Below are positions 1 to 4,974 of a DNA stretch of 9,275 nucleotides, in pieces. Position 1 is the first letter of the stretch, and the number at the start of each line of letters is the position of its first letter. A model generated the notes under the pieces. It worked only from the letters and a program-made list of their open reading frames with translations. It was not told the origin of the DNA and ran no database searches. Source of the DNA: a candidate division WWE3 bacterium (GTDB taxonomy: Bacteria; Patescibacteriota; WWE3; 2-01-FULL-39-13); contig JALWZX010000002.1 of the NCBI GenBank assembly GCA_027002375.1, positions 1-9,275 on the forward strand, given 5' to 3'. The translations under genes were made by a program, and so were the position numbers.

Positions 1-78
1 TCGCAGTGGCGATTCAATCATCGACGTGATAATATTTATGTGTTACTTTTGAAAGAGTTGGGGAGACGACCACTTTAG
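1..78 (+). CDS. IS1595/ISXO2-like transposase, C-terminal 25 residues only
   Basis: Frame 1 is open from the window edge to TAG at 76-78. It encodes a 25-residue tail containing WRFNHRRDN followed by a leucine-rich helix (YVLLLKEL) and a basic end (GRRPL). An aromatic-R-[FY]-N-x-R motif followed by a short helix is typical of the C-terminus of DDE transposases of the IS1595/ISXO2 group, where it follows the catalytic domain. The catalytic residues themselves are upstream of the window, so activity cannot be judged. Family assignment rests on one short motif and could be wrong at the level of IS family; that it is a transposase tail is supported by the inverted repeat right behind it and the broken gene next door. 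Confidence 0.5.
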   Translation, partial: SQWRFNHRRDNIYVLLLKELGRRPL

Positions 79-96
79 ATTGTTTCTAAAGTACCC
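1..96 (+). mobile_element. Right end of an IS1595/ISXO2-like insertion sequence (partial)
   Basis: The window opens inside a transposase reading frame that stops at 76-78. Just after the stop lies a candidate terminal repeat reading, outward to inward on the minus strand, GGGTACTTTAGAAACAA (96 back to 80). A perfect 8-bp inverted repeat, ACTTTAGA (72-79) and TCTAAAGT (85-92), sits across the stop codon. The sequence after CCC at 94-96 belongs to a peptidase S51 gene that lacks its N-terminal part, so 96/97 is the likely junction. What is seen is the transposase tail and the repeat; placing the exact IS boundary at 96 is inference, because the left end, which would carry the matching repeat and an 8-bp target duplication starting like TAGACCCA, lies outside the window. 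Confidence 0.5.
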
Positions 97-514
97 TAGA
101 CCCAATGTTATTAATGTAGATCGGGAAATTGCTTTTGAAGAAATTAAAGGTAATGATGTTATGTATGTTTGTGGTGGTAATACATTTTATTTAATGAAAA
201 GAATCTGTGAGTTCGGTTTTGACAGAGTTATTAACGATTTTATTAAACTAGGCAAGCTATATTTAGGGGTTAGTGCTGGAAGTATTATTGTATGTCCAAG
301 CATAGAAATAGCACTACCTTTTGATGAAAATGATGTTGGTTTGAAAGATTTTTCAGGTTTAGGTTTGACTGATATTGTTGTGTCTCCTCATTATACAGAT
401 GACGATAAAGTTTTAATTGACGATTATAGAAAAAAGAATATTTATGATGTAATTACACTAACAGATAACCAAGCTTTATTGATTGATGACAAAAATTTAA
501 AGATAATAGAATAA
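80..514 (+). pseudogene. Peptidase S51 (dipeptidase E-like), N-terminally truncated
   Basis: The 144-residue frame keeps the core of family S51, class I glutamine-amidotransferase-like serine peptidases (dipeptidase E, cyanophycinase). Visible are the glycine turn VCGGNTFYL (residues 30-38), the nucleophile elbow GVSAGS with Ser65, and the SGLGL...SPHY segment with the likely catalytic His104. Family members are usually well over 200 residues and begin with a beta strand and Rossmann-like region; about 60-80 N-terminal residues are absent here. The only start is TTG at 80, which lies inside the putative IS terminal repeat, and the frame is closed upstream by TGA at 50-52. Real S51 homology probably begins near 97. 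I infer disruption by the insertion sequence. The C-terminus looks natural. A shortened protein could still be made from TTG but is unlikely to fold as a full enzyme. Confidence 0.7.
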
Positions 515-595
515 TATTATAATATGAAGAAAGACTAAAGATCGTTTTTGATGATTTTTAATTGCAACCGAAGTAGGAAGAAATATCTTTTTGGT

Positions 596-615
596 GGCTT
601 TCAACTGCATAGTAA
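596..615 (+). repeat. Dispersed 20-bp repeat, copy 1 (second copy at 3793-3812)
   Basis: GGCTTTCAACTGCATAGTAA here matches GGCTTTCAACGGAATAGTAA at 3793-3812 in 18 of 20 positions. Both copies lie in intergenic DNA. The second follows a G+C-rich hairpin; here only a weak, wobble-rich hairpin (about 575-594) precedes it. The core GGCTTTCAAC after a palindrome resembles right ends of IS200/IS605-type elements (the IS608 right cleavage site is TCAA), but the shared bases continue past that point. The rest of the 515-677 spacer between the S51 remnant and the minus-strand gene shows nothing else I can support. Confidence 0.45.
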
Positions 616-677
616 AGCACAAAAGCGCGATTATTCAGTAAATCTGGGCAAATTTTATATTTGAGTATTAAAGTGCA

Positions 678-1718
678 TTAATTTTTAAAGGAATTCACAG
701 TTATAGATACTTTTGCACCTTCTGGAAAAGTTACTACTGTTTCCCAGTTTCCAGCCAGAGGGGATACAGATGGATTTGTCCCTAATAATTTTAACAACAA
801 ATAGTGTTTGCCGACACTTACCTCATTTAAACCAGTAGCGATTGGGTGTATTGTTGAGTTTGGAGCTCTTTTAGAAGGTATATCGGAATGTGTTATAAAA
901 TCTTTTAGTTTAAAGTATTTATCTTCCGCATCTTTTGTAAATGCTAGACGAAACTTATTTTTGTTTGGTGCTTTTAAGTCAACAGAAATATCATCTAGTG
1001 TTACCTCTGGTCCCCAGCTAATTAGTACCATAAATCGCGACGCAGTTGTAGGTATATTAAAGCTTTCTTTATCTAATTTAAGATTAGTTCCTAATATGCG
1101 ATTGTCTAAATAAATTAAGCGGTTTTTAAAAATCACATCGTAACTATCGGTTTTAATTGTTAAATCGTTCTCATTTGCTAAAGTTTTTAAGTCTTGTAAA
1201 ATTTTTTCGTCTTGTTTTGTTATTTTCTCCAAGCCATCTTTTTGTTCAAATACTTGATCTATAACATTTGCGAATTCCTTTGGTGAATTAGCATTATCAA
1301 AACCTATTATAAATCTATCTTCAAAATCTGCTAATTCTGTATAAAAATTAACAAGGTCCTGTCTAAATTTTTCTATATCGGGGTCTGTGAAAGATGTGCT
1401 TTCTATTTGGTTAATTGCATTTGACACCTCACTTCTGTTGGTAATTAATGTATTTTGCAATTCTTCCATAGAATGCAAAGGCTGGGGCATTCCTATATGC
1501 TTTTCGGCTCCAATTCTTTCAGGGTATTCGCTTGCTTCCATATATTCAGCAAGCGTTTCTGCAGATGTCTTTCGTACATCTGCAAGCTTTTGGTATAGAT
1601 TTATTAATTCTTTAGCGTCTGTTTTTTGTGGAAAAATTAGAGCGTGTATTACAAATATAGTTGCAATTAACGTTAAAAATGACAAAAATATAAATAGAAG
1701 TGTTGCTTTACTTTTCAC
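678..1718 (-). CDS. Membrane-anchored extracellular protein of unknown function
   Basis: I do not recognise this protein. It starts with a short basic stretch and one strong hydrophobic segment (residues about 5-29), consistent with an uncleaved signal anchor; no lipobox Cys is seen. A charged, probably helical or coiled-coil stalk follows (about 30-205, rich in E/K/Q, with repeated L spacing), then a beta-rich C-terminal region (about 230-346) with patterns such as ISWGPEVTLDDISVDLKAP, suggestive of an exported beta-sandwich domain. The longest frame reaches TTG at 1784 (368 residues); I prefer GTG at 1716-1718 (346 residues) because the membrane anchor then begins at once and two overlapping TATAAT boxes lie 11-21 bp upstream, fitting a leaderless transcript. 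It is divergent from the EamA permease. It probably projects from the cell surface; its role is unknown. Confidence 0.75.
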   Translation of the reverse strand: MKSKATLLFIFLSFLTLIATIFVIHALIFPQKTDAKELINLYQKLADVRKTSAETLAEYMEASEYPERIGAEKHIGMPQPLHSMEELQNTLITNRSEVSNAINQIESTSFTDPDIEKFRQDLVNFYTELADFEDRFIIGFDNANSPKEFANVIDQVFEQKDGLEKITKQDEKILQDLKTLANENDLTIKTDSYDVIFKNRLIYLDNRILGTNLKLDKESFNIPTTASRFMVLISWGPEVTLDDISVDLKAPNKNKFRLAFTKDAEDKYFKLKDFITHSDIPSKRAPNSTIHPIATGLNEVSVGKHYLLLKLLGTNPSVSPLAGNWETVVTFPEGAKVSITVNSFKN

Positions 1719-1728
1719 TTTATTACTT

Positions 1729-1739
1729 ATTATATTATA
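1729..1739 (-). promoter_or_regulatory. Candidate -10 region for the minus-strand surface protein gene
   Basis: Read on the minus strand, TATAATATAAT contains two overlapping perfect TATAAT hexamers (1739-1734 and 1734-1729). Initiation about seven bases downstream would place the transcript start within a few bases of GTG 1718, giving a leaderless or near-leaderless mRNA. No convincing -35 box is seen. If translation really starts at TTG 1784, this box would lie inside the gene and be coincidence of AT-rich coding sequence. Confidence 0.4.
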
Positions 1740-1808
1740 AATTTTTATTTTTAACACATCGTTGTATATATGTTTGTTTTGCAATAACTGATATGGTTTA
1801 ATGTGTGT

Positions 1809-2729
1809 ATGAATAAAAGTACGAGTTTTGTAGGAATTCTAGCCATATTATTTAGCACAATGATTTATGGCTCATTTGGCGTGTTTACTAGACATTTAAG
1901 CAATGGCTTTCAACCTTTATCACAGCAATATTCCAGAAGCATTTTTATTTTATTATTTACTGGAATTTATATATTAATTTATAAAAATAAGAAAAACAGT
2001 TGGGTGAAAATAAAAAGAGAAGATTTAAGGTGGTTCTTCTTGTTAATTTTAAGCTCATTGTTTGATGTTGTACTGATATTTATTGCATTTAACCACACAT
2101 CAATAGCAACTTCGTATTTTTTGTTTTACTCTTCAATAATTATTACAGGTATGGTGTTAGGGCGATTCTTATTTGCTGACAAATTAGACACAATGAAAGT
2201 AGTATCGCTAACGTTAATTTTTTTAGGTTTGGTTTTAGTATTTTCATTAGAAGTTAATAATAAAAATGTTATCTATTTGTTTTTAGCTTTGTTATCGGGA
2301 ATTTCTGTTGGTGCATGGAATGTTTTTTCAAAAAAGCTTTCTAGTAAATATTCTACTGAGCAAATTATTTTTGTGAATTTCATATTTGTTGCGATTGTTG
2401 GTTTTATCATCTCTTTGCTTTTTGGTGAAAATTTGCCAATTCATATTGGGTTTAGTGATTTGGCATGGCTTGTTGGATTTTCAATCGCAGGTTTGTTGGC
2501 GATGGCTTTGGTAATTATTGGTTTTAGATATTTAGAAGCTCAAAAAGCAAGTTTGTTAATGCCAGTTGAAATTGTGTTTGCAGTCGTGTTTGGTTATTTG
2601 TTTTACGGGGAACTCATAAGCCCATCAACATTAGCGGGGGGGGTATTGATATTTATTGGCGCAATGATACCAAATTTGAATAAGAATTGGATTAAAGGTT
2701 TTAGAAACAAAAGAATGAATGATGCGTAG
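1809..2729 (+). CDS. EamA/DMT-family transporter, ten membrane segments
   Basis: A 306-residue polytopic membrane protein of the drug/metabolite transporter superfamily. About ten hydrophobic segments form two tandem EamA halves: the first runs from GILAILFSTMIYGSFGVF near the start to about residue 148, the second from about 155. The end, with PVEIVFAVVFGYLFYGE and AGGVLIFIGAMI, is the typical EamA close, in which a Pro and a Glu bracket helix nine. The substrate cannot be told; relatives export or import amino acids, nucleobases or other small metabolites. GTG at 1803 is in frame, but ATG at 1809 gives a cleaner start (MNKSTSF). A G8 tract at 2636-2643 encodes Ala-Gly-Gly-Val in the last helix and is a possible slippage site. 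The gene is divergent from the surface-protein gene and 73 bp upstream of rpmH. Confidence 0.88.
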   Translation: MNKSTSFVGILAILFSTMIYGSFGVFTRHLSNGFQPLSQQYSRSIFILLFTGIYILIYKNKKNSWVKIKREDLRWFFLLILSSLFDVVLIFIAFNHTSIATSYFLFYSSIIITGMVLGRFLFADKLDTMKVVSLTLIFLGLVLVFSLEVNNKNVIYLFLALLSGISVGAWNVFSKKLSSKYSTEQIIFVNFIFVAIVGFIISLLFGENLPIHIGFSDLAWLVGFSIAGLLAMALVIIGFRYLEAQKASLLMPVEIVFAVVFGYLFYGELISPSTLAGGVLIFIGAMIPNLNKNWIKGFRNKRMNDA

Positions 2730-2739
2730 GTTCTAAAAC
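2698..2739 (+). repeat. 9-bp inverted repeat across the permease stop codon
   Basis: GTTTTAGAA (2698-2706) pairs perfectly with TTCTAAAAC (2731-2739) across a 24-base loop that contains the end of the EamA gene. A second, small GTGC-CCC-GCAC hairpin at 2743-2753 followed by ATTTTAT comes next. Either could help end the permease transcript before the rpmH promoter, but neither has a proper U-run, so a terminator call is weak. Confidence 0.25.
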
Positions 2740-2763
2740 GAAGTGCCCCGCACATTTTATCGG

Positions 2764-2792
2764 TTGTGTAAAATCAATTTATTTGATAGTAT
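2764..2792 (+). promoter_or_regulatory. Candidate rpmH promoter
   Basis: TTGTGT (2764-2769), a 17-bp spacer and TAGTAT (2787-2792) form a sigma70-like pair with 3/6 and 4/6 consensus matches. Initiation would fall around 2799-2803, that is at or just before the rpmH ATG at 2803, so the transcript would be leaderless or nearly so. This agrees with the absence of a Shine-Dalgarno sequence. Confidence 0.4.
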
Positions 2793-2802
2793 TGTCAACG
2801 TT

Positions 2803-2958
2803 ATGACAAAAGGAACTTGGCAACCAAAAGTGAAGAAGGGTAATAGAAAGCACGGATTCTTTGCTAGAATGAAAACAAAAGCAGGAAGAAATGTTTTAAA
2901 AAGACGAAGATTAAAGGGTAGAAAGAGACTTGCAATTAATCGTGGCTGGAAAGCGTAG
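2803..2958 (+). CDS. rpmH: 50S ribosomal protein L34
   Basis: A 51-residue very basic protein with the L34 signature: TWQPKVKKGNRKHGFFARM near the start, then KTKAGRNVLKRRRLKGRKRL. L34 sits in the large ribosomal subunit and contacts 23S rRNA. The frame is open further upstream, but ATG at 2803 gives the standard N-terminus; an earlier start would add about 20 residues foreign to the family. The C-terminal extension INRGWKA is a few residues longer than the common 44-46-residue form. It heads the rpmH-rnpA-yidD-yidC-jag cluster, the usual bacterial order, but the gap to rnpA is unusually wide (187 bp) and contains a palindrome. Confidence 0.95.
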   Translation: MTKGTWQPKVKKGNRKHGFFARMKTKAGRNVLKRRRLKGRKRLAINRGWKA

Positions 2959-3099
2959 AAATCCCCATAATTTTTAAATATCATTTAGAATTCCACATAA
3001 TAGTGTAAAATGTTGATTAAGTAGGGGGTATTTTTATTTCTAAGAATTTTAGATTTAGTTCATAGAAGATTTTGTTTTGAATCTATCATCATAAGAAAC

Positions 3100-3117
3100 C
3101 ACTGGCTTCAGCCAGTG
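3100..3117. repeat. IS200/IS605-like palindrome A in the rpmH-rnpA spacer
   Basis: CACTGGC-TTCA-GCCAGTG is a perfect 7-bp stem with a 4-base loop. On the minus strand it reads stem-CTGAAG-stem followed by GGTTTC, the same plan as the palindromes at 3713-3724 and 3774-3794, which are followed by GAGCTTTC and GGGCTTTC. It could alternatively be a transcription terminator after rpmH, since CATTTTCATATTT follows on the plus strand, but the run of T is broken. Confidence 0.5.
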
Positions 3118-3145
3118 CATTTTCATATTTAGTTGCCCAGTTATT

Positions 3146-3520
3146 GTGTATAGTAGAGAATATAGCTTAAAAACAAGATATAATTTTCGTAAGGTTTTGA
3201 ACTATGGTGAGACTTTTAAAACGCAACACCTGATTATTCGTTACTTAAAAGTTGATGATTCAGTTTTTTCTAAAGATGAACCTAAGAAGAAATTTGCAAT
3301 TATTGTTTCTAATAAGTTTAGTAAAAAAGCTGTTGTACAAAATAGGGTGCGTAGAGTTATTGCAGAGGCTATTCGTTTGAATATTGAGAGATTTCCCAAT
3401 AATTATTATTATGTTTTTGTACCTAAGAAAAGTTGTTTAGTTGACGGTAAACCAAATGTTCATTCTCAAGAAATTGGCGCTGAAATCGATTCGTTTTTAT
3501 CAAAAATGGTTATCTCTTGA
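3146..3520 (+). CDS. rnpA: Ribonuclease P protein component
   Basis: A 124-residue basic protein that assists the RNase P RNA in removing 5' leaders of tRNA precursors. The N-terminus SREYSLKTRYNFRKVLNYG matches the family opening (LKxxxDFxxVxxxG), and KKAVVQNRVRRVIAEAIR (about residues 60-77) is the RNR RNA-binding motif, somewhat divergent because Gln-Asn-Arg replaces the usual Arg-Asn-Arg. FVPK near residue 91 is the usual closing strand; an extra 30 residues follow. GTG at 3146 is the first usable start; the frame is closed upstream by TAA at 3092-3094 and contains no ATG before GTG. The 3' end overlaps yidD. No Shine-Dalgarno sequence is present. Confidence 0.92.
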   Translation: MYSREYSLKTRYNFRKVLNYGETFKTQHLIIRYLKVDDSVFSKDEPKKKFAIIVSNKFSKKAVVQNRVRRVIAEAIRLNIERFPNNYYYVFVPKKSCLVDGKPNVHSQEIGAEIDSFLSKMVIS

Positions 3521-3704
3521 TCAGGGGTACCCATCTAAATTTAAGCCTGAAGAGGTGCATATGTGTAGGTTTACGCCGACATGTTCTGAGTATACGTATC
3601 AATCTATTGATAAATACGGTTTGATCAAAGGGGGAATTAAGGGCGCTTATCGCATTTTAAGATGTAACCCATTTAATAAGGGTGGGTACGACCCGGTTAA
3701 GTGA
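3456..3704 (+). CDS. yidD: Membrane protein insertion efficiency factor YidD
   Basis: A small membrane-associated protein thought to help YidC-dependent insertion of inner-membrane proteins. The family signature is complete: amphipathic N-terminal helix LALKSIRFYQKWLS, then MCRFTPTCSEYT with Cys37 and Cys43, DKYGLIKGGIKGAYRILRC with Cys70, and NPFNKGGYDPVK to the end. It is 82 residues from ATG 3456; TTG at 3441 is also in frame and would add five residues, and TTG at 3471 would shorten it. From 3456 it overlaps the end of rnpA by 65 bp in another frame, a common rnpA-yidD arrangement that suggests coupled translation. An insertion of several residues (DQGYPSKFKPEEVHM) separates the helix from the Cys motif, longer than in many homologues. 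Confidence 0.93.
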   Translation: MFILKKLALKSIRFYQKWLSLDQGYPSKFKPEEVHMCRFTPTCSEYTYQSIDKYGLIKGGIKGAYRILRCNPFNKGGYDPVK

Positions 3705-3712
3705 AGCGCGCC

Positions 3713-3724
3713 CGACTGAAGTCG
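3713..3724. repeat. IS200/IS605-like palindrome B
   Basis: CGAC-TGAA-GTCG followed by AGAGCTTTC, nine bases after the yidD stop. The plan, a stem with CTGAAG at the apex and then GNGCTTTC, is the same as in palindrome C (3774-3794) and, inverted, palindrome A (3100-3117). Single-stranded hairpins of this kind mark the ends of IS200/IS605 elements and of the small palindromic elements derived from them. No transposase or TnpB gene is in the window. Confidence 0.45.
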
Positions 3725-3773
3725 AGAGCTTTCTATGCCTGCGTTGCACGAAATCTAACGATTACCTACTCAT

Positions 3774-3812
3774 CCCCCACCTGAAAGATGGGGGCTTTCA
3801 ACGGAATAGTAA
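3774..3812. repeat. IS200/IS605-like palindrome C plus dispersed repeat copy 2
   Basis: CCCCCA (3774-3779) and TGGGGG (3789-3794) form a 6-bp stem around CCTGAAAGA; the following GGCTTTCAACGGAATAGTAA (3793-3812) is the second copy of the 20-bp repeat at 596-615. A G+C-rich hairpin followed by GCTTTCAAC is typical of IS200/IS605 right ends. As a terminator it would be poor because no U-run follows. Confidence 0.5.
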
Positions 3813-3827
3813 TACTCGTTTTAACTG

Positions 3828-3856
3828 TTCACTAATTGCGAAATTTTAAGTATAAT
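3828..3856 (+). promoter_or_regulatory. Candidate promoter for yidC leader or small RNA
   Basis: TTCACT (3828-3833), a 17-bp spacer and a perfect TATAAT (3851-3856) form the best sigma70-like promoter in the window. The start would be near 3863. It would feed either the 150-base leader of yidC or a small RNA that ends at the hairpin at 3954-3968. Confidence 0.5.
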
Positions 3857-3862
3857 GCAAAG

Positions 3863-3991
3863 AGCTTTTTGCTATGCCGTCTGAAGTTGCATTTTTCGAG
3901 TAGAATGAAAGATGTATGAGAAAGTAGCCAGACTGCGTGCAAAGTAGGCATAGGAAGCGTCTAGCTTCACTGTTTGTGTTGTTTTCTTTTT
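3863..3991 (+). ncRNA. Candidate structured small RNA or yidC leader
   Basis: Downstream of the 3851 TATAAT box the transcript can fold: CTATGCC (3872-3878) with GGCATAG (3947-3953), and inside it GTCTG (3879-3883) with CAGAC (3929-3933), giving 12 base pairs interrupted on the 3' side by a 13-base bulge. A separate 5-bp hairpin and U-rich tract follow. It has no coding frame worth reporting. It does not show the conserved apical loop of SRP RNA or the tRNA-like end of tmRNA, and I recognise no known family. It may be a small RNA gene of about 130 bases, or a regulatory leader controlling yidC. Evidence is promoter plus pairing plus terminator-like end only. Confidence 0.3.
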
Positions 3992-3997
3992 AGTTTT
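3954..3997 (+). terminator. Candidate terminator/attenuator before yidC
   Basis: GAAGC (3954-3958) and GCTTC (3964-3968) form a 5-bp stem with a GTCTA loop, followed by a strongly U-rich but interrupted tract (TGTTTGTGTTGTTTTC, then TTTTTAG and TTTTTGG). The short stem makes it a weak intrinsic terminator; if the outer stem at 3872-3953 forms first, the two could act together. It lies 23 bp or more before the yidC ATG. Confidence 0.35.
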
Positions 3998-4019
3998 TGG
4001 AATTCAACCGTTTAATATT

Positions 4020-4952
4020 ATGTTTGAATTATTAAGTCATATTTATAATACATTTTTGTTTATTCCAATTCTTAATGCATTAGTTGTTCTTTACTTTTGG
4101 TTAGGGCACAACATGGGTTTTGCTATTATTGCATTAACTATTATCATTAAACTGATTCTATTTCCTCTTTCGCAAAAGCAACTTGCTGCGGCAAAGAAAC
4201 AAAAGGAATTGCAACCGCACTTAAAGGAATTAAAGAAAAAATATCCTGATAAGACTGTTTACGCACAAAAACAGATGGAACTTTTTAAAGAACATGGTGT
4301 TAATCCTGCATCTGGTTGTATTACTAGTTTTGTTCCTATATTGATTATTTTTCCGTTGTATCGGGTTTTTACTTATACTTTATCGGCGGTAGGTACTACA
4401 ATTGCCGATATAAACAATTTGTTATATTTTGAATTTTATAAATTAGATCCAAATACTGTTATTAATACCTCTTTTGGTTATTTAGATTTGTCTAAACCAG
4501 ACCCATACTATATTTTACCTATTGCTGCAGCTGTTTCACAGTTTGCTATGTCTAAGATGATGATGCCTGGTATTAAGAAGATGGAAAAAGATGCTAAGAA
4601 AACTAAAGGTAAAACTGATGATGTGATGTCTAATATGCAAGGTCAGATGGCTTATATTATGCCCGTTATGACTCTTTTTATAGGTTTGAAACTTCCGTCG
4701 GGGTTGGTTTTGTATTGGTTTATTTCGACTTTATTCGCAGTTGTTCAGTATATGATGTTAAACAAAGAAAATATGGTATTATTTAATCGTAAGAATGCTT
4801 TGGGTGTTGTTGAAAATGTATCTGGTGTTAGTTTAAAAAAGGGTGAATCAGATATTATTGAAGGGGAAATCATAGATGATGAACCCGCCAAAGAGGTTAC
4901 AGGTGGTAAGAATTCCACCAAAAAAAAGAAGAAAAAAAAAGAAAAAGTCTAA
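4020..4952 (+). CDS. yidC: Membrane protein insertase YidC/Oxa1 family
   Basis: A 310-residue integral membrane insertase that places proteins in the cytoplasmic membrane, alone or with SecYEG. The N-terminus holds an amphipathic/hydrophobic stretch and a first core helix (about 33-50, GFAIIALTIIIKLILFPL); Lys44 stands where many YidC proteins have the groove Arg. The cytoplasmic hairpin QLAAAKKQKELQPHLKELKKKYPDK is followed by NPASGC...PLYRVF (about 94-117), the family signature, and later helices near 163-180 and 208-247. There is no large extracytoplasmic domain, as in Gram-positive and CPR forms. The tail is very lysine-rich (KKKKKKKEK), likely ribosome-contacting, and is coded by A8 and A9 runs at 4920-4940. 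The start ATG directly follows TTTAATATT; no Shine-Dalgarno sequence. Confidence 0.95.
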   Translation: MFELLSHIYNTFLFIPILNALVVLYFWLGHNMGFAIIALTIIIKLILFPLSQKQLAAAKKQKELQPHLKELKKKYPDKTVYAQKQMELFKEHGVNPASGCITSFVPILIIFPLYRVFTYTLSAVGTTIADINNLLYFEFYKLDPNTVINTSFGYLDLSKPDPYYILPIAAAVSQFAMSKMMMPGIKKMEKDAKKTKGKTDDVMSNMQGQMAYIMPVMTLFIGLKLPSGLVLYWFISTLFAVVQYMMLNKENMVLFNRKNALGVVENVSGVSLKKGESDIIEGEIIDDEPAKEVTGGKNSTKKKKKKKEKV

Positions 4953-4974
4953 AAAATAGTTTCAATTTAATATT

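Larger units (their letters stand above)
3702..3971. repeat. Imperfect inverted repeat enclosing the yidD-yidC spacer
   Basis: The left arm CTATGCCTGCGTTGCACGA (3733-3751) is complementary to GCGTGCAAAGTAGGCATAG (3935-3953) at 16 of its first 18 positions. Further out, GTGAAGC (3701-3707) is complementary to GCTTCAC (3964-3970), with a palindrome inserted on the left side only. A third CTATGCC lies at 3872-3878. This covers almost all of the 315-bp gene-free spacer. Possible readings: ends of a decayed non-autonomous mobile element, or the closing stem of a large structured RNA. I cannot choose between them from one copy. Confidence 0.45.

Noticed and set aside
50..52. UGA recoding (Gly) as an explanation for the stop before the S51 remnant
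   Set aside because: rnpA, yidD and the VirB4 gene end with TGA at natural protein ends, so TGA is a stop here.
515..677. TATAAT-like sequence and T-runs after the S51 remnant as promoter or terminator
   Set aside because: No -35 partner, no gene downstream on the plus strand, and no stable hairpin before the T-runs.
808..1113. Plus-strand open frame opposite the surface-protein gene (also 1387-1740)
   Set aside because: Both are antisense shadows of a longer minus-strand gene with a clear anchor and domain layout; no family pattern or start context of their own.
2743..2802. N-terminal extension of L34 to GTG 2743
   Set aside because: The extra residues are unlike L34 and cover a good promoter; ATG 2803 gives the standard family start.
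2757..2984. Minus-strand frame over rpmH
   Set aside because: Shadow of the very basic L34 gene; antisense of Lys/Arg codons gives a hydrophobic-looking but meaningless protein.
2757..3003. DnaA boxes near rpmH (TTATCGGTT, AATTCCACA)
   Set aside because: Both differ from TTATNCACA at several positions and do not cluster.
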